From assembly GCA_031264715.1 (NCBI GenBank), contig JAISDP010000043.1, positions 1 through 6,798 of the forward strand: a stretch of DNA of 6,798 nt. The letters are read 5' to 3'. Position numbers and translations under genes: made by a program. How positions within the stretch are numbered: the stretch's first letter is position 1; the number at the start of each line of letters is the position of its first letter. Positions 6,499 to 6,798 of this stretch are shown piece after piece. The DNA is from Bacteroidales bacterium. GTDB taxonomy: Bacteria; Bacteroidota; Bacteroidia; Bacteroidales; UBA4181. Under the pieces are notes generated by a model, which was not told the DNA's origin, did no database searches, and worked only from the letters and a program-made list of their open reading frames with translations.

Positions 6499-6798
6499 TT
6501 AACCGTACAGGTATTGACCCGTCCCGGCAAAGCCTGTGCGCGGATTCACGCACATTACAGGTATTTTGGCGCTGTTGTCGATGATTTCCTGTTCTTCGGC
6601 GGCAAACATATAATCTAATATTGTGATGTGCTTGGTCGTCATTACAATGATTAAATCGGCACGAATCTTTTCGGCAAAGCGGATGGTTGCGTTGGCAAAG
6701 TTTCCTTTCTTCGGCGCCGTGTGTATCTCGTATTCGATGTTGTTCTGTTTCAGGAAGCGGATGGCAAAATTCAGGTTAGTGTTTACCTTTTTTTGCAA
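6499..6798 (-). CDS. Universal stress protein (UspA family), C-terminal part, cut by window edge
   Basis: The last 99 codons of a minus-strand gene whose start lies beyond the right edge; the TTG at 6798 is not a true start. The final part follows the Usp fold: an amphipathic helix (NATIRFAEKIR), a core strand (ADLIIVMTTKH) and the closing SAKIPVMCVNPR strand typical of Bacteroidota universal stress proteins, which are usually tandem-domain proteins of about 280 residues. The ATP-binding G-x2-G-x9-G(S/T) motif is absent here: the stretch after ADLIIVM reads TTKHITILDYMFAAEEQEII. This domain therefore belongs to the non-ATP-binding type, or only the other domain binds nucleotide. It is cytoplasmic with a stress or survival role by family; the exact role is unknown. 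It converges with the response regulator across a shared terminator. Confidence 0.8.
   Translation of the reverse strand: MQKKVNTNLNFAIRFLKQNNIEYEIHTAPKKGNFANATIRFAEKIRADLIIVMTTKHITILDYMFAAEEQEIIDNSAKIPVMCVNPRTGFAGTGQYLYG

Noticed and set aside
6367..6618. Plus-strand frame of 83 codons over the terminator and the end of the universal stress protein gene
   Set aside because: It overlaps the response regulator, the terminator and the antisense gene, with no domain resemblance.
1..6798. CRISPR array, tRNA, rRNA or insertion sequence
   Set aside because: No spaced direct repeats, cloverleaf sequence, rRNA sequence or transposase ORF was seen.

Overview
The window looks like chromosomal DNA of a Bacteroidota bacterium, most likely a Bacteroidales member. 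The evidence is the UpxY-type NusG paralogue, several promoters matching the Bacteroidota consensus (TAnnTTTG at -7, TTTG near -33), the near absence of usable Shine-Dalgarno sites, and the sequence style of the single-chain glycine dehydrogenase and aminopeptidase P. The species cannot be fixed from sequence reading alone.

Layout, left to right. (1) 26-1275, minus strand: a UpxY-family antiterminator with a TTG start lies 14 bp behind an AlbA_2/COG2865-type regulator that keeps an open frame but lacks two internal blocks. This pair reads out of the left edge and probably heads a surface-polysaccharide locus outside the window. (2) 1276-1541: a spacer with back-to-back promoters and a foldable leader in front of gcvP. 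(3) 1542-4439, plus strand: full-length gcvP, the decarboxylating P-protein of the glycine cleavage system. (4) 4440-4517: a short convergent spacer with a GC-rich inverted repeat that runs into the next gene. (5) 4518-5831, minus strand: an M24B aminopeptidase P with all five metal ligands. (6) 5832-6016: an AT-rich divergent spacer; its plus-strand promoter has a perfect 10-bp-arm palindrome filling the -33/-7 gap. (7) 6017-6418, plus strand: a stand-alone receiver-domain response regulator, followed by a hairpin terminator usable from both sides. (8) 6499 to the right edge, minus strand: the C-terminal part of a universal stress protein, cut by the window.

The genes do not form one pathway. 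gcvP and pepP are housekeeping metabolic genes (glycine catabolism/one-carbon supply; proline-peptide turnover), the receiver and stress protein are signalling/stress genes, and the left pair is regulatory and accessory. I found no clear new multi-gene system. The points most worth a second look are the doubly deleted AlbA_2 regulator fused into an operon with UpxY, the palindrome inside the response-regulator promoter, the inverted 18-nt repeat pair flanking gcvP, the foldable gcvP leader, and unusual residues near the GcvP C-terminus.
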